Assembly (NCBI RefSeq): GCF_000739635.1
Contig: NZ_BATQ01000049.1
Coordinates: 62,001 to 126,000 of the forward strand
DNA from: Verrucomicrobium sp. BvORR034
Lineage (GTDB): Bacteria; Verrucomicrobiota; Verrucomicrobiia; Verrucomicrobiales; Verrucomicrobiaceae
Length of the DNA: 64,000 nucleotides
Reading direction: 5' to 3'
Position 1 is the stretch's first letter. Each line of letters starts with the position of its first letter. The position numbers and the translations under genes were made by a program. Shown piece by piece: positions 43,341-52,376 of the stretch. The notes beneath the pieces are model-generated. The model was not told where the DNA came from. It did no database searches and was given only the letters and a program-made list of their open reading frames with translations.

Positions 43341-44909
43341 CTATTTCACCTCGGGTTTCACATTGCCATACGTCCACGCCCGGCCAAAGGGCGGTGCCGG
43401 GAGGCGCTCAGGCATCTTGTCAGGTGTCATCTGCTTTGCGAGCTCGATGCCTGCGGTGGCCATCTGGGTGCCAGCGGTGACTTCCAGATTGCTGTAGTAG
43501 GTGAGGCGGGTTTCATAGCCGCCTCCGTTGGGGCCGAAGGCTTCCTCAGTTGGGACGTAGCCGGTGCAGCCGTTGGCCAGCTCCACGGGGAAGGTCATGG
43601 GGAAGCCAGTTTCTTTTTTGATGCGCAGCCCGTTGGCAACGAAGTACTCCGCGGGATTGCTCACACAGACAAGCGGTCCCACCTGGAGGGCCTGCACCTC
43701 CACCTCGCACTCGGGCTCCTTTTGCACGAGGGCGTCGAGCATGACGATCTCCTTGGCGAACATCCAGGCGGTGGTGTCCCCTTTGGGCTTGGGCTGTTGC
43801 ACGAGGTCCGTGCTTTCCTTGACCCGCTCGGGGGAGGGGATGCGGCGTTTGATCTTCCAGACCTTCTGTTTGGCGTCGAGCCGGGCTTCAGTGGTCTTGG
43901 GCATGGAGAAGATGACCTTAGCTGCCTCCGCACCCACGCGGCCACCCACCAGACGGCTCCATTCCTCGGGGCCGGGGCGCTGGAACTTGCTGAAGTTGTC
44001 CACCTGGGTGACATCGCCACAGGCTCCCTGGAGGAAGACCACCGGCACCCGGGTATGCAGAGCGCCCTGGATGGTCTGCTCCAGATCATAGATCCAGTTC
44101 GCGGAAATACCGCCAGGGTTGGTGGTGGCATGGCAGGAGAAGTTGACCATCACGCCAAGGAGATTGCCCGTCATGTCCCATGCGGCCACCACGCCCACAT
44201 CGGGATCGATCGGGCCGGCGTAGTCCACATTGTCGGGGTTGCCTGAGCCCGGATGGCTCCAGGCTTCTCCGTTCTTCATTTTGACACGGCGGTTGAAGGC
44301 GACCTTGTCCTCAGTCCCAACGCCGAACCCAAGCTGGGCGGGCACCTTGTTCTTGTCCGCCCAGACCACGCCGTCCACGATGGCCTTGATGACGGTCTGC
44401 AAATAACCGGGGTCGGCGCAGGAGGATTCCTCGTACGCGAGTTTTTTGACCAGATCGCTGGCGAAGTCGAGTTCCCCCGGTTGGATCATCCCGACGGGTC
44501 CTGAGGAGTGGGAGTGCGAGGCGCCGATCATGACCGCGTCACCCGGGATGCCGCATTTCTTGGTGATCTGCTCCCGGGCGGCCAGGACCACGCTGCGGGG
44601 CACGATGAGGGCATCCAGTCCGACGAGGGCGACCCGCTTGGTGCCGTCGTCAAACACGCCGATGCGGACCTTGCAGGGATCGTGGAACGTGGTGTGGAAG
44701 GACTTGCCGTAGCCGCCGGGCTGCTCCATGCCGATGGCTGGAGTGATGTCCCGCTCGGCGAAGCCGGCCTTCACCTTAGAGAGTGCTTCCGGTGAAGGCT
44801 TCGTTCCTGCGGCGGCAACACTGGGCGCGGCGGCAGAGGCGTTCCAGATCAACGCGCTGGTGGACAAGCCGGCGACAAGCGTGAGGCACAGGGCATGGAG
44901 TGGCTTCAT
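43341..44909 (-). CDS. Secreted neutral/alkaline ceramidase-like protein
   Basis: The 522-residue protein has a signal peptide (HALCLTLVAGLSTSALIWNA). The pattern VKAGFAERDITPAIGMEQPG, VALVGLDALIVPRSVV, VMIGASHSHSSGPVG (zinc-site His pair), GVMVNFSCHATT and FLQGACGDVTQVDNFSKFQ is that of neutral ceramidase-type proteins, many of which in Planctomycetes and Verrucomicrobia are annotated as neutral/alkaline non-lysosomal ceramidase. Family members cleave N-acyl bonds, but these bacterial relatives are mostly untested. It points toward the hypothetical gene at 43325 and is divergent from the deiminase-fold gene at 45043. Confidence 0.82.
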   Translation of the reverse strand: MKPLHALCLTLVAGLSTSALIWNASAAAPSVAAAGTKPSPEALSKVKAGFAERDITPAIGMEQPGGYGKSFHTTFHDPCKVRIGVFDDGTKRVALVGLDALIVPRSVVLAAREQITKKCGIPGDAVMIGASHSHSSGPVGMIQPGELDFASDLVKKLAYEESSCADPGYLQTVIKAIVDGVVWADKNKVPAQLGFGVGTEDKVAFNRRVKMKNGEAWSHPGSGNPDNVDYAGPIDPDVGVVAAWDMTGNLLGVMVNFSCHATTNPGGISANWIYDLEQTIQGALHTRVPVVFLQGACGDVTQVDNFSKFQRPGPEEWSRLVGGRVGAEAAKVIFSMPKTTEARLDAKQKVWKIKRRIPSPERVKESTDLVQQPKPKGDTTAWMFAKEIVMLDALVQKEPECEVEVQALQVGPLVCVSNPAEYFVANGLRIKKETGFPMTFPVELANGCTGYVPTEEAFGPNGGGYETRLTYYSNLEVTAGTQMATAGIELAKQMTPDKMPERLPAPPFGRAWTYGNVKPEVK

Positions 44910-45042
44910 GGGAATCGCTTACGGGAGCAGCCGGGGCAAATGTTCCAAGCAGAGGACAATATGCGGGGTTGTGGTGACATTTGCGCGGGCCGGGCCGGGC
45001 AATCTGGTGGGCGGGGGATGACTGGCATGGTACACTGGTTTC

Positions 45043-45858
45043 ATGAACCGGGTGTTGCTCTGCCCGCCGGACTTCTATGGGGTGCGGTACTCCATCAACC
45101 CCTGGATGGACCTCTCCCAGAGTGTCGATCACGCGCAGGCAGTGCGGCAGTGGGAGGCCTTGAAGGCGCTCCTGATGGATCTGGGATGTAGGGTGGAGGT
45201 GATGCGTCCGCAGCCGGAGTGGCCCGATCTCGTCTTTACTGCCAATGCGGCGCTGATCCACCGGCGGCGTTGTGTGCTCAGCAGATTCATGCATAGAGAG
45301 CGACAGGGCGAGACCCGTTGGTACCGCCAGTGGCTGGGTGGGGAGGGGTACGAGATGACGACCCTGAACGGAGATGTCTGCTTTGAAGGGGAGGGGGATG
45401 CATTGTTTTGCGGGAAGCGACTCTATTGTGGACACGGATTTCGAACTGACCCGGGAGCACCCGCGATGCTTGGACAGCTGCTGGGGTGTGACGTGGTGGG
45501 GCTGCGGCTCGTGAATCCGCACTACTACCACCTCGATACCTGCTTTTGTCCTCTGGCGGAGAGGTTGGCGCTCTGGTACCCGGACGCCTTCGATGCCGGG
45601 AGTCAGAAAAAGCTCAGGGATGCCATTCCTCAGCTCATTGAGGCTTCTGCCGACGAAGCGGCGCGGTTTGCCTGCAATGCGATTGTTCTGGGGCGGGAGG
45701 TGGTGCTGCCAGACGGGTGCCCTGAGGTGGTGCAAACGCTGGGGGGATGCGGGTATCTGCCTCATGCGGTGCCGATGAGTGAATTCATCAGGGCGGGCGG
45801 GGCCTGCAAATGCCTCGTGCTGGTGCTGGAGCACGACCGTGACGGTGGGGCAGTTTGA
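45043..45858 (+). CDS. Arginine deiminase/amidinotransferase-fold hydrolase (DDAH-like)
   Basis: The 271-residue protein has the pentein pattern of dimethylargininase and related guanidine-modifying enzymes: PWMDLSQSVDHAQAVRQWEA, LVFTANAALIHRRRCVLSRF (FxAN substrate motif), CFEGEGDAL, GKRLYCGHGFRTD, NPHYYHLDTCFCPL (catalytic His) and GGACKCLVLVLE (catalytic Cys near the C-terminus). Such enzymes act on arginine, methylarginine or citrulline-type substrates in the cytoplasm. It lies beside the YbaK gene and the lysine operon, which hints at amino-acid catabolism. The exact substrate cannot be given from sequence. Confidence 0.85.
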   Translation: MNRVLLCPPDFYGVRYSINPWMDLSQSVDHAQAVRQWEALKALLMDLGCRVEVMRPQPEWPDLVFTANAALIHRRRCVLSRFMHRERQGETRWYRQWLGGEGYEMTTLNGDVCFEGEGDALFCGKRLYCGHGFRTDPGAPAMLGQLLGCDVVGLRLVNPHYYHLDTCFCPLAERLALWYPDAFDAGSQKKLRDAIPQLIEASADEAARFACNAIVLGREVVLPDGCPEVVQTLGGCGYLPHAVPMSEFIRAGGACKCLVLVLEHDRDGGAV

Positions 45859-46006
45859 CCTCGCCAGTGCGATGCCCAACTGGTAGGATTGAGGTCGATC
45901 AAGTAGTGCGAGGGCTCTGCCCAAGACGCCGCCCTGCCGACTGACCCAGAGGCAGACTGGGCCGGAAAACAATCGAATCGTTGTCGATGAATGAAGGGAG
46001 GTGCGT

Positions 46007-46468
46007 ATGATTGCGAAGAAGCTCAAAACGTTCCTGGATCAACGGAACGTGAAGTATGTGGTCGTCGCCCATTCACCCGCCTACACCGCCCAGGAAATAG
46101 CGGCCTCCGTGCATGTGCCGGGGCAGTTCCTTGCCAAGACGGTGATGGTGGAAATAGATGGGGCGCTGGCCATGGCGGTGCTGCCTGCGAATCAACGGGT
46201 GCTGATCGAAGACCTGCGTGACATCACGGAGACGGAGGATGTGCATCTGGCCCATGAAAGTGAATTCCGGGAGGCTTTTCCGGACTGTGAACCGGGGGCC
46301 ATGCCGCCGTTCGGCAACCTGTATGACATGTCTGTGTATGTCTCGCCAGCTCTGGCGGAACGGCACGAGATCGTCTTCAGCGCCGGATCCCACCATGAAG
46401 TGATCAAGATGGCGTGGCGTGACTATGAACAACTGGTGAAGCCGCATGTCGTGAACTTCACGATGTAG
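46007..46468 (+). CDS. YbaK/ProX-type aminoacyl-tRNA deacylase
   Basis: The product is 153 residues from ATG 46007, with GGGAGG five bases upstream; an in-frame GTG at 46001 lies within that ribosome site. The pattern KLKTFLDQRNVKYVVVAHSP, YTAQEIAASVHVPGQFLAKT, VMVEIDGALAMAVLPANQ, then GAMPPFGNLYDMSVYVSP and IVFSAGSHHEVIKMAWRDYE matches the YbaK domain, including the conserved Lys in FLAKT and the GxxPPFG loop. These enzymes clear mischarged tRNAs (Cys- or Ala-tRNA-Pro) in trans. It converges with the lysine-catabolism operon. Confidence 0.88.
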   Translation: MIAKKLKTFLDQRNVKYVVVAHSPAYTAQEIAASVHVPGQFLAKTVMVEIDGALAMAVLPANQRVLIEDLRDITETEDVHLAHESEFREAFPDCEPGAMPPFGNLYDMSVYVSPALAERHEIVFSAGSHHEVIKMAWRDYEQLVKPHVVNFTM

Positions 46469-46484
46469 GCGAGAGCAATCCGAG

Positions 46485-46518
46485 GCCGGCCGTCCTGGCA
46501 AGTGTCAGGGCGGTCGGT
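46485..46518. terminator. Long hairpin between convergent genes
   Basis: Bases 46485-46497 (GCCGGCCGTCCTG) pair with 46506-46518 (CAGGGCGGTCGGT) in 13 pairs, three of them G-U, around an eight-base loop. It lies between the YbaK stop at 46468 and the opposing stop at 46530. It has no T-run, so it is a possible rather than certain bidirectional terminator. Confidence 0.45.
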
Positions 46519-46529
46519 CGATACAGGGT

Positions 46530-47918
46530 TCAAGTTGCTGACATCATCTTCCGCGGGTCCACCGCCGCGATGATGGCGCTGACGGACTTTTGATTGAACC
46601 CCTTGAATCCGCCCTTCCGCTGGAGGTTCTCCAGGTGGCTGCCGATGGCCCCTTCGGCGAGGAAGCGGGAGGCTTGATCGGAATCGATGGAGCCGGCATC
46701 GAGCAGGGCTTGCACGCGCTCTGGCCGGACCTGCCAGCGTTCGCCCTCTGTGAAGGCCTGTTTGAGAAAGGGGAGGTCAGAGAATGGCATCATGGTGTTG
46801 ATGCCCTCAGTGGCCAGTTGTTCGCGGAGCAGGGCGTGGTCAAAGCGGCACTCCAGATGATGCATGCCCGATTCGAGGAAACTTTCTCCATGCAATCCGG
46901 TCCAGAGTCCGATGGTGCCCAGCTTGGGCTGGGGCGGCAGAGTCTGGCGGGAGAAGTCGATTTCCGTGTCCTCGGGACGCAGGTCCACGTCGCAGAAAGA
47001 GACGATCCCTTCCACCGGCTGTTCGAGGATCTGTGCACCCCAGCCCGCCTGTTCTCCAGCGTAGTAGCGCTCCCGCCGCTCGAAGCCCAGTTTCTCCATC
47101 ACGTGCATCAGATTCACAAACTGGCTCCGCGAACTGCGGAAGGTGTGGTGATCATGATTGGCCCATCCCAAGCCAAGGCGATCCTGCCGGATCTTCTGTA
47201 TTTGCGCGGCGCGATTGCGGCGCTGCCAGTACTCCCTTTCTCCAGCAAAAACCAGATGGCAGGCCAGATCTCTGCCCACCATGGACACGATCTCGTCCAG
47301 CAAGGCAAAGGTGAGTTGGTAGCCGTCTTCGGCACTGGCAAAGCGGCGTTGACGGATCTTCCACAGCTCCATCGCCTGAAGCAGGGCGGCGATCGCAGCT
47401 TCGGCAGGATGAGGATCGGGCAGGAAACCGCGATACCCGCGGCGTTCCACCGCATAGAAGCAGGTGCCGTGTTCATCGGAAATCAGCGCCCGACGGAATC
47501 GGCTGAGTGGCGGGCCTTCAATCTCCCGGGAAATACCATGCACTGCCATGAAATCCGGGAGGCTTTCGGCATGGATGGCAAGAGCGTTGGGGTATCGGTC
47601 ATGCCCTTCTTCCAGAATAATGCGGGGCAGCATGGCCTCCGGGTGATGCCAGGCGGCATGCTCCGGAGGAGTCTCTGCGGTCGTATCGGGCACGAAACCG
47701 AGCGTGGTCAAGACGGGGCCGTGGTTCTCGGAAAGCACAATGTAGTCCACCCAGTCCAGCAGCAGGGTGCCGGTGTCTGAGCTCATGCGGTCGGCCAGCA
47801 GGCGGGCAAAGGCGTTGTGCGTGAGGAAGAGCTCCATCTGGGCCAGCAGGAAGTCTTCGGCCTCCTGGCACACGGGCCAGTCAAAGCGGTTTTCGCGGTT
47901 GGGGGGCAGTGCGCTCAT
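46530..47918 (-). CDS. Two-part VOC-like protein, candidate DUF1338-type 2-oxoadipate oxygenase
   Basis: The product is 462 residues with no signal peptide. The C-terminal half, from NHDHHTFRSSRSQF near residue 253, through VMEKLGFERRERYY, to GMHHLECRFDHALL, resembles a metal-binding vicinal-oxygen-chelate domain of the DUF1338 type. DUF1338 enzymes (HglS) turn 2-oxoadipate into 2-hydroxyglutarate with Fe(II) and oxygen. The N-terminal half (DWVDYIVLSENHGPVLTTLG and later strands) looks like a related module without clear ligands. The sequence does not align by eye with Pseudomonas HglS, so the function rests mainly on the operon: it starts three bases after an ALDH7-like gene and downstream of lysine 6-aminotransferase. 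Confidence 0.55.
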   Translation of the reverse strand: MSALPPNRENRFDWPVCQEAEDFLLAQMELFLTHNAFARLLADRMSSDTGTLLLDWVDYIVLSENHGPVLTTLGFVPDTTAETPPEHAAWHHPEAMLPRIILEEGHDRYPNALAIHAESLPDFMAVHGISREIEGPPLSRFRRALISDEHGTCFYAVERRGYRGFLPDPHPAEAAIAALLQAMELWKIRQRRFASAEDGYQLTFALLDEIVSMVGRDLACHLVFAGEREYWQRRNRAAQIQKIRQDRLGLGWANHDHHTFRSSRSQFVNLMHVMEKLGFERRERYYAGEQAGWGAQILEQPVEGIVSFCDVDLRPEDTEIDFSRQTLPPQPKLGTIGLWTGLHGESFLESGMHHLECRFDHALLREQLATEGINTMMPFSDLPFLKQAFTEGERWQVRPERVQALLDAGSIDSDQASRFLAEGAIGSHLENLQRKGGFKGFNQKSVSAIIAAVDPRKMMSAT

Positions 47919-47921
47919 GGG

Positions 47922-49439
47922 TCAGGATTCTCCGAAGTGGATGCCCTGCGCGAGAGGCAGGGTGGTGCCGTAGTTGATGGTGTTGGTCTGGCGGCGCATG
48001 TAGTTCTTCCAGGCATCGCTGCCGCTCTCCCGGCCGCCGCCGGTGTCCTTCTCCCCGCCAAAAGCGCCACCGATCTCTGCACCGCTGGTGCCGTTGTTCA
48101 CATTGGCCAGTCCGCAGTCGCTCCCGGCCGGGCCGAGAAAGGTTTCGGCTTCGAGGAAATCACGGGTGAAGACGGCAGAGCTCAGGCCCTGCGGCACGTC
48201 GTTCTGCCAGGCGATGGCCTCGGCATAGTGGCGGTAGGGGATGAGGTAGAGGAGGGGGCCAAAAGTCTCTGTGCGGAGCAGGGGAAGATCCGGACCACAC
48301 TCCATGACACAGGGGGTGACGTAGCAGCCGCCGGGCTGGTCCAGAGGCTTGCCGCCATGAAGCACCGTGCCACCCTGGTGTTTGGCCCGCTCCACGGCGT
48401 CGAGGTAGTGCAAGGCAGCATCCCGGTTGACCAGTGGGCCCATGACGGTGCTGCGGTCGAGCGGACTGCCGATGCGCAGGGAGCTGTAGGCATCCAGCAA
48501 CCGATGGCGGAAGGTGCTCATGACGCTCTCGTGAACATAGACGCGGCGGGTGGAGGTGCAGCGCTGGCCGGCGGTGCCGATCGCTCCAAACACCACCGCG
48601 CGCAGGGCGAGTTCCAGACTGGCAGAGGGGGTGATGATGACGGCGTTGTTTCCTCCAAGCTCCAGCAGGGTGCGACCCAGCCGGGCGTGCACCGTGCGGG
48701 CGAGGCGACGGCCCATGGCACAAGAGCCGGTGGCGGAGATGAGCGGAAGGCGTCGGTCCCGGGCCATGCACCGGCCGATGGGACGGGCGGTGCCGCATAC
48801 CAGCGTGAAGAGCGCGGGCGACATACCGGTCTGACGGCATACCTGCTCCGCCAGCCGCGTAACGGCGATGGCAGAGAGCGGAGTGAGGCTGGAGGGCTTC
48901 CACACCACAGGATCCCCGCACACGCAGGCCAGCGCGGCATTCCAGGCCCACACGGCCACGGGGAAGTTGAAGGCAGTGATGACGCCCACAGGGCCGAGCG
49001 GGTGCCACTGCTCCATGAGTCGATGTTGCGGACGCTCGGAAGCGATGGTCAACCCGTGAAGCTGACGGGAGAGCCCCACGGCGAAGTCGCAGACATCGAT
49101 CATTTCCTGAACCTCACCCTCGGCTTCGTCCAGGATCTTCCCGGTCTCCCACGTCACGAGTTCGGCAAGCCGGCTTTTGTTCTCCCGCAGGAGCAGGCCA
49201 AAACGGCGCACCAGTTCACCGCGCAGCGGTGCCGGGGTTGTTCGCCAGCGGAGAAAAGCTTCCTGGGCCCGCGAGACGGCGTCGTCATAGTTTGCCGCGG
49301 AACCTTCCCGGACGTGCCCGATCAGTTCTCCATCCACTGGGGTGACCACGTCTTCCACCGGCCCCGCCCCATGCCAGGTGCCATCAAAGACACCCGCATT
49401 CATCTTGCCCAGACCCAGGGCTGACATGGCGGCGTGCAT
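47922..49439 (-). CDS. ALDH7-type aldehyde dehydrogenase, probable 2-aminoadipate semialdehyde dehydrogenase
   Basis: The 505-residue protein (a later in-frame ATG at 49424 is possible) shows the antiquitin/AmaB pattern: GPVGVITAFNFPVAVWAWNA, VWKPSSLTPLSAIAV, ISATGSCAMGRRLA, LLELGGNNAVII with the general-base Glu, the catalytic Cys in GTAGQRCTSTRRVYVHE, and AEIGGAFGGEKDTGGGRESG. The ELGGNN form is typical of ALDH7. It would oxidise 2-aminoadipate-6-semialdehyde (in equilibrium with piperideine-6-carboxylate) to 2-aminoadipate using NAD(P)+. It sits between lysine 6-aminotransferase (gap 19 bases) and the VOC-like gene (gap 3 bases), which supports that role. Confidence 0.88.
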   Translation of the reverse strand: MHAAMSALGLGKMNAGVFDGTWHGAGPVEDVVTPVDGELIGHVREGSAANYDDAVSRAQEAFLRWRTTPAPLRGELVRRFGLLLRENKSRLAELVTWETGKILDEAEGEVQEMIDVCDFAVGLSRQLHGLTIASERPQHRLMEQWHPLGPVGVITAFNFPVAVWAWNAALACVCGDPVVWKPSSLTPLSAIAVTRLAEQVCRQTGMSPALFTLVCGTARPIGRCMARDRRLPLISATGSCAMGRRLARTVHARLGRTLLELGGNNAVIITPSASLELALRAVVFGAIGTAGQRCTSTRRVYVHESVMSTFRHRLLDAYSSLRIGSPLDRSTVMGPLVNRDAALHYLDAVERAKHQGGTVLHGGKPLDQPGGCYVTPCVMECGPDLPLLRTETFGPLLYLIPYRHYAEAIAWQNDVPQGLSSAVFTRDFLEAETFLGPAGSDCGLANVNNGTSGAEIGGAFGGEKDTGGGRESGSDAWKNYMRRQTNTINYGTTLPLAQGIHFGES

Positions 49440-49458
49440 GATGAAGCAGGGTGGGGGA

Positions 49459-50803
49459 TCAGACGATCAAAGAGGCGTTCATGCGCCGGCACTGGCGCTC
49501 CAGAAGCTCGATGATGTGCGGAACGATTTCCATTGGGAGGTCCAATGCAGGGCGGAAGCGGATGGAGCGGTCTCCGCAGCGTAAGGCGAGCACGCCTACC
49601 TCAAAGAGGCCCCGGTGAAACTCGTCCCTCAGTTCCCGGGTGGGCAGGTCAAACGCGATCATGAGACCGCGTCCGCGTACGGCGGAGATCAGGGCCTCAC
49701 GCCCGGCAAGCTTCTCCAGCTCGGCAGTGAGCAGCTTCCCGGCGCGGCGGGCGTTGTCGAGCAGCCGGTGATTTTTCAATGAGTCGCAGGAAATAAGTCG
49801 CCCGCACCATGTCCACCAGACTGCCGCCCCAGGTGGAGTTGATCCTGCCGGACAGCCGGAAAACATTGTCTGGCACCTGATCGAGTCGCGGCCCTGCCAT
49901 CACGCCGCAGGCTTGCGCCTTTTTGCCAAAGGCGAGCAGGTCCGGCACCACCAGGAAGTGTTCGGCGCACCACATACGGCCCGTGGTGCCTCCGCCTGTC
50001 TGCACTTCATCAAAGATCAACAGCACCTCATACTCGTCGCAGAGGCGACGGAGGGTGCGCAGCCACTCACCGCGAAAGTGGCGGTCACCGCCCTCACCTT
50101 GAATGGGTTCAATGATGATGGCGGCGATATCGATGCCCTGCCAGTCCAGCAGGGTGCGGAGCTGCGACTCGATGCGCTGTTCGGCGGCTTCTGCCCGGGC
50201 GTTGCGCAGCTCCGGCGGCAGGCTGTAATCCAGCGCAGGGGCTGGCAGTCGTGGCCAGTTGAACTTGGCAAAGTAGTCGGTCTTGACGGGGTCCGTGTTC
50301 GTGAGACTCAGAGTGTAGCCGCTGCGTCCGTGAAAGGCTTTTTCAAAATGAACGATGGCGGTGCCACGCTCGCCATGACCGGCGGCGAGGTTGAGGCGGA
50401 CCTTCCAGTCCATGGCAGCTTTCAGAGCATTCTCCACCGCCAGGGCGCCGCCCTCGATAAAGAAGTAGCGCTCCAGGGGAGGGAGTCCCGCCAAATCATG
50501 GAAGGCTCGGACAAAGTTCGCATACAGCAAGGTGTACACGTCCGAGTTGGCCGTCTTCACCCGGCTGGCAGTGAGAAGGTCGTGCTGGAATGCATCCACC
50601 TCCATGTCAGGGTGATTGAATCCCACCGGGAGGGAACCAAAGCACCCATACAGATCCAGCAAGGATCTGCCGCTGGCCTGATCTACCACCCAGCAACCGT
50701 GGCTCTTGTCGAGGTCCAAGACCACGCCGAAACCGTCCAACAGGACGTGTTCGCCCAGCTCGCGGAGAGCCTCCGCGGGCTTGTGAAGCCTACGCGCACT
50801 CAT
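49459..50803 (-). pseudogene. lat: Lysine 6-aminotransferase, frameshifted
   Basis: Starting at ATG 50803 (MSARRLHKP), the frame encodes a class III PLP aminotransferase: LDLYGCFGSLPVGFNHP, FIEGGALAVENALKAAMDWK, FEKAFHGRSGYTLSLTNTDP, AIIIEPIQGEGGDRHF, LIFDEVQTGGGTTG and NSTWGGSLVDMVRA match lysine epsilon-aminotransferase (Lat). At the A5 tract (T5 on the plus strand, 49772-49776) the frame breaks after YFLRLIEK; the tail NHRLLDNARRAGKLLTAELE, to the stop at 49459, continues in the next frame. Removing one A restores a 447-residue protein, close to the 449 of mycobacterial Lat. It may be a real mutation, a phase variant or a sequencing error. Confidence 0.85.
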
Positions 50804-50858
50804 AACACCCGCATTATACCGGAACGGTCCTGCGGGGGCAAGCCCGGCAAGTGACGGG

Positions 50859-52244
50859 CTACTCGCGACGGAGCTTGGCGAGGACGGCGGGGTCAGCGCC
50901 GATCGAGCTGGGAGCGGTGGAGGCGGCGTCCCATCTTGAATCTGTCTCACTGGAGACGAGCTTCTGGAACTCGGTGAAGGTGGAGGCAGTGAACGTGGCC
51001 TTGTCCACTCTCAGGCTGCCGATGTCATAGACATTGGTGCCGCCTGCCCAGGTCGTGTTCGCCCAGATCACGATGTTTGGTTTGCGGGCACCGGTGATCA
51101 CGGATGACTGGAATCGGACGGAGGCCCCGGGGGTGGCGGTGACGTTCAGCCCCTCGAAGGTGCAACGGTCTGCTTCAAACTTGCCCCGGGAACCGAGCCG
51201 TATTTCCTTGATCCCGTCCCCCGTGCGGAGGAGGTGCAGATTCTTCACACGGAGATTCGCGGTCTTGCCCTCCGGCAGACGACCGCCGTCGAAGCTGAAG
51301 GCAGAGCTGGCGCGGCTCTCCACCACGGCGTTTTCCAATGAGTGATCGAGTCCGATGAAAAAGACATCATGCCCGATGCAGTCTTTGATGAAAACGTTGC
51401 GGTAGTGCGTCACGCTTTCGCCCACGTCGCAGAGGCCGGTGGAGTTCCCCATGCTGACAAAGCCGTCAATCTCGCACTGGGCGTCCTCATGCGCGCTGAA
51501 GCCGTCATCGCCGCACTCGATGGCGGCGATGTTCTCGAACCGCAGGCTGCGCTGGGCACCGTGAACGTTGAATCCGTCGTTCCACACATGGGTGCTGGTC
51601 ACATTCCGGACTGTCACGTGCGCGCCCTTTCCGGCGAAGATCACGCCGTTGCTGCGGGCGGGATAGCGGATGTTGGCGGTGTCGAGGTCCTGTCCCTCCG
51701 GCAGTTTCAGGTAGAAGGCGTTCTCCTCCGCGACATAGGTCCATTGGTCGGGTTTGAGGTCCTCGGGCTTCTTCAAAGCGGCGCTGGGACCTTTGGAGGT
51801 GCGGCCCATGTGATTCATCTTGCCGTCCCAGAGGAAGAACCACCGTCCGACTACGGCGGGGTTCATGGAGGGGATGATCTTGATCTTGCGATACAGGCCC
51901 TGACCGAGTGACTCCCACTCCGCAGCACGCACGGGTTCGCTGCCATCCAGAACGGCGCCATGGCCGTCCACGGTGATGGGTTTGTCCGGCTCTCCCATCT
52001 TCAGGGAGAGGTCCAGACTCTCGTGATAGAGACCCGGGGCGAGGTTCAGCGTGTCCCCGGGTTGTGCCAGGCGCACACCGCGAGCGATGGTCTTCACCGG
52101 TTGGGTGATGCCATCATGGGTGTCCAGCCCGGTCTGGGGATTGACCTGCAGCTGACGTCCGCCCGAGGGAGACTCAGCGTGCAGCAGGCTGGCACCGAGG
52201 GCCGGGAGAAGGAAAAGGGGCAGGAGGCGGGCAATCCGGGGCAT
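50859..52244 (-). CDS. Secreted right-handed beta-helix repeat protein
   Basis: The 461-residue protein has a signal peptide (IARLLPLFLLPALGASLLHA). The pattern DTHDGITQPVKTIARGVRLA, then PGDTLNLAPGLYHESLDL, is the entry motif of secreted parallel beta-helix (pectate-lyase-like, DUF1565-type) proteins. Later turns such as VTVRNVTSTHVWNDGFNVHG, IECGDDGFSAHEDAQCEIDG, NVFIKDCIGHDVFF and LRVKNLHLLRTGDGIKEI are helix rungs. No Asp-based catalytic set can be assigned. It probably binds or cleaves a polysaccharide outside the cell. It is divergent from the GH-A glycosidase gene at 52377, with 132 bases between. Confidence 0.82.
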   Translation of the reverse strand: MPRIARLLPLFLLPALGASLLHAESPSGGRQLQVNPQTGLDTHDGITQPVKTIARGVRLAQPGDTLNLAPGLYHESLDLSLKMGEPDKPITVDGHGAVLDGSEPVRAAEWESLGQGLYRKIKIIPSMNPAVVGRWFFLWDGKMNHMGRTSKGPSAALKKPEDLKPDQWTYVAEENAFYLKLPEGQDLDTANIRYPARSNGVIFAGKGAHVTVRNVTSTHVWNDGFNVHGAQRSLRFENIAAIECGDDGFSAHEDAQCEIDGFVSMGNSTGLCDVGESVTHYRNVFIKDCIGHDVFFIGLDHSLENAVVESRASSAFSFDGGRLPEGKTANLRVKNLHLLRTGDGIKEIRLGSRGKFEADRCTFEGLNVTATPGASVRFQSSVITGARKPNIVIWANTTWAGGTNVYDIGSLRVDKATFTASTFTEFQKLVSSETDSRWDAASTAPSSIGADPAVLAKLRRE

Positions 52245-52376
52245 GGCGAATTCCCATCTAAGGCCGTGGGGGGATCATTCTTTCGCGCCAATCTCGTTCT
52301 GGGCCGCTGTCATTTGACTTGCGGGCTCCGGAGGGCCGTGGTGAGATGCCCGCGCCCTCTCAATCGGACCACTGCC

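Noticed and set aside
49760-49790. Programmed ribosomal frameshift in the lysine 6-aminotransferase gene
   Set aside because: The required shift is +1, the A5 tract is short, and no stop codon, stem-loop or Shine-Dalgarno-like stimulator of a known +1 site is visible; mutation or sequence error is simpler.
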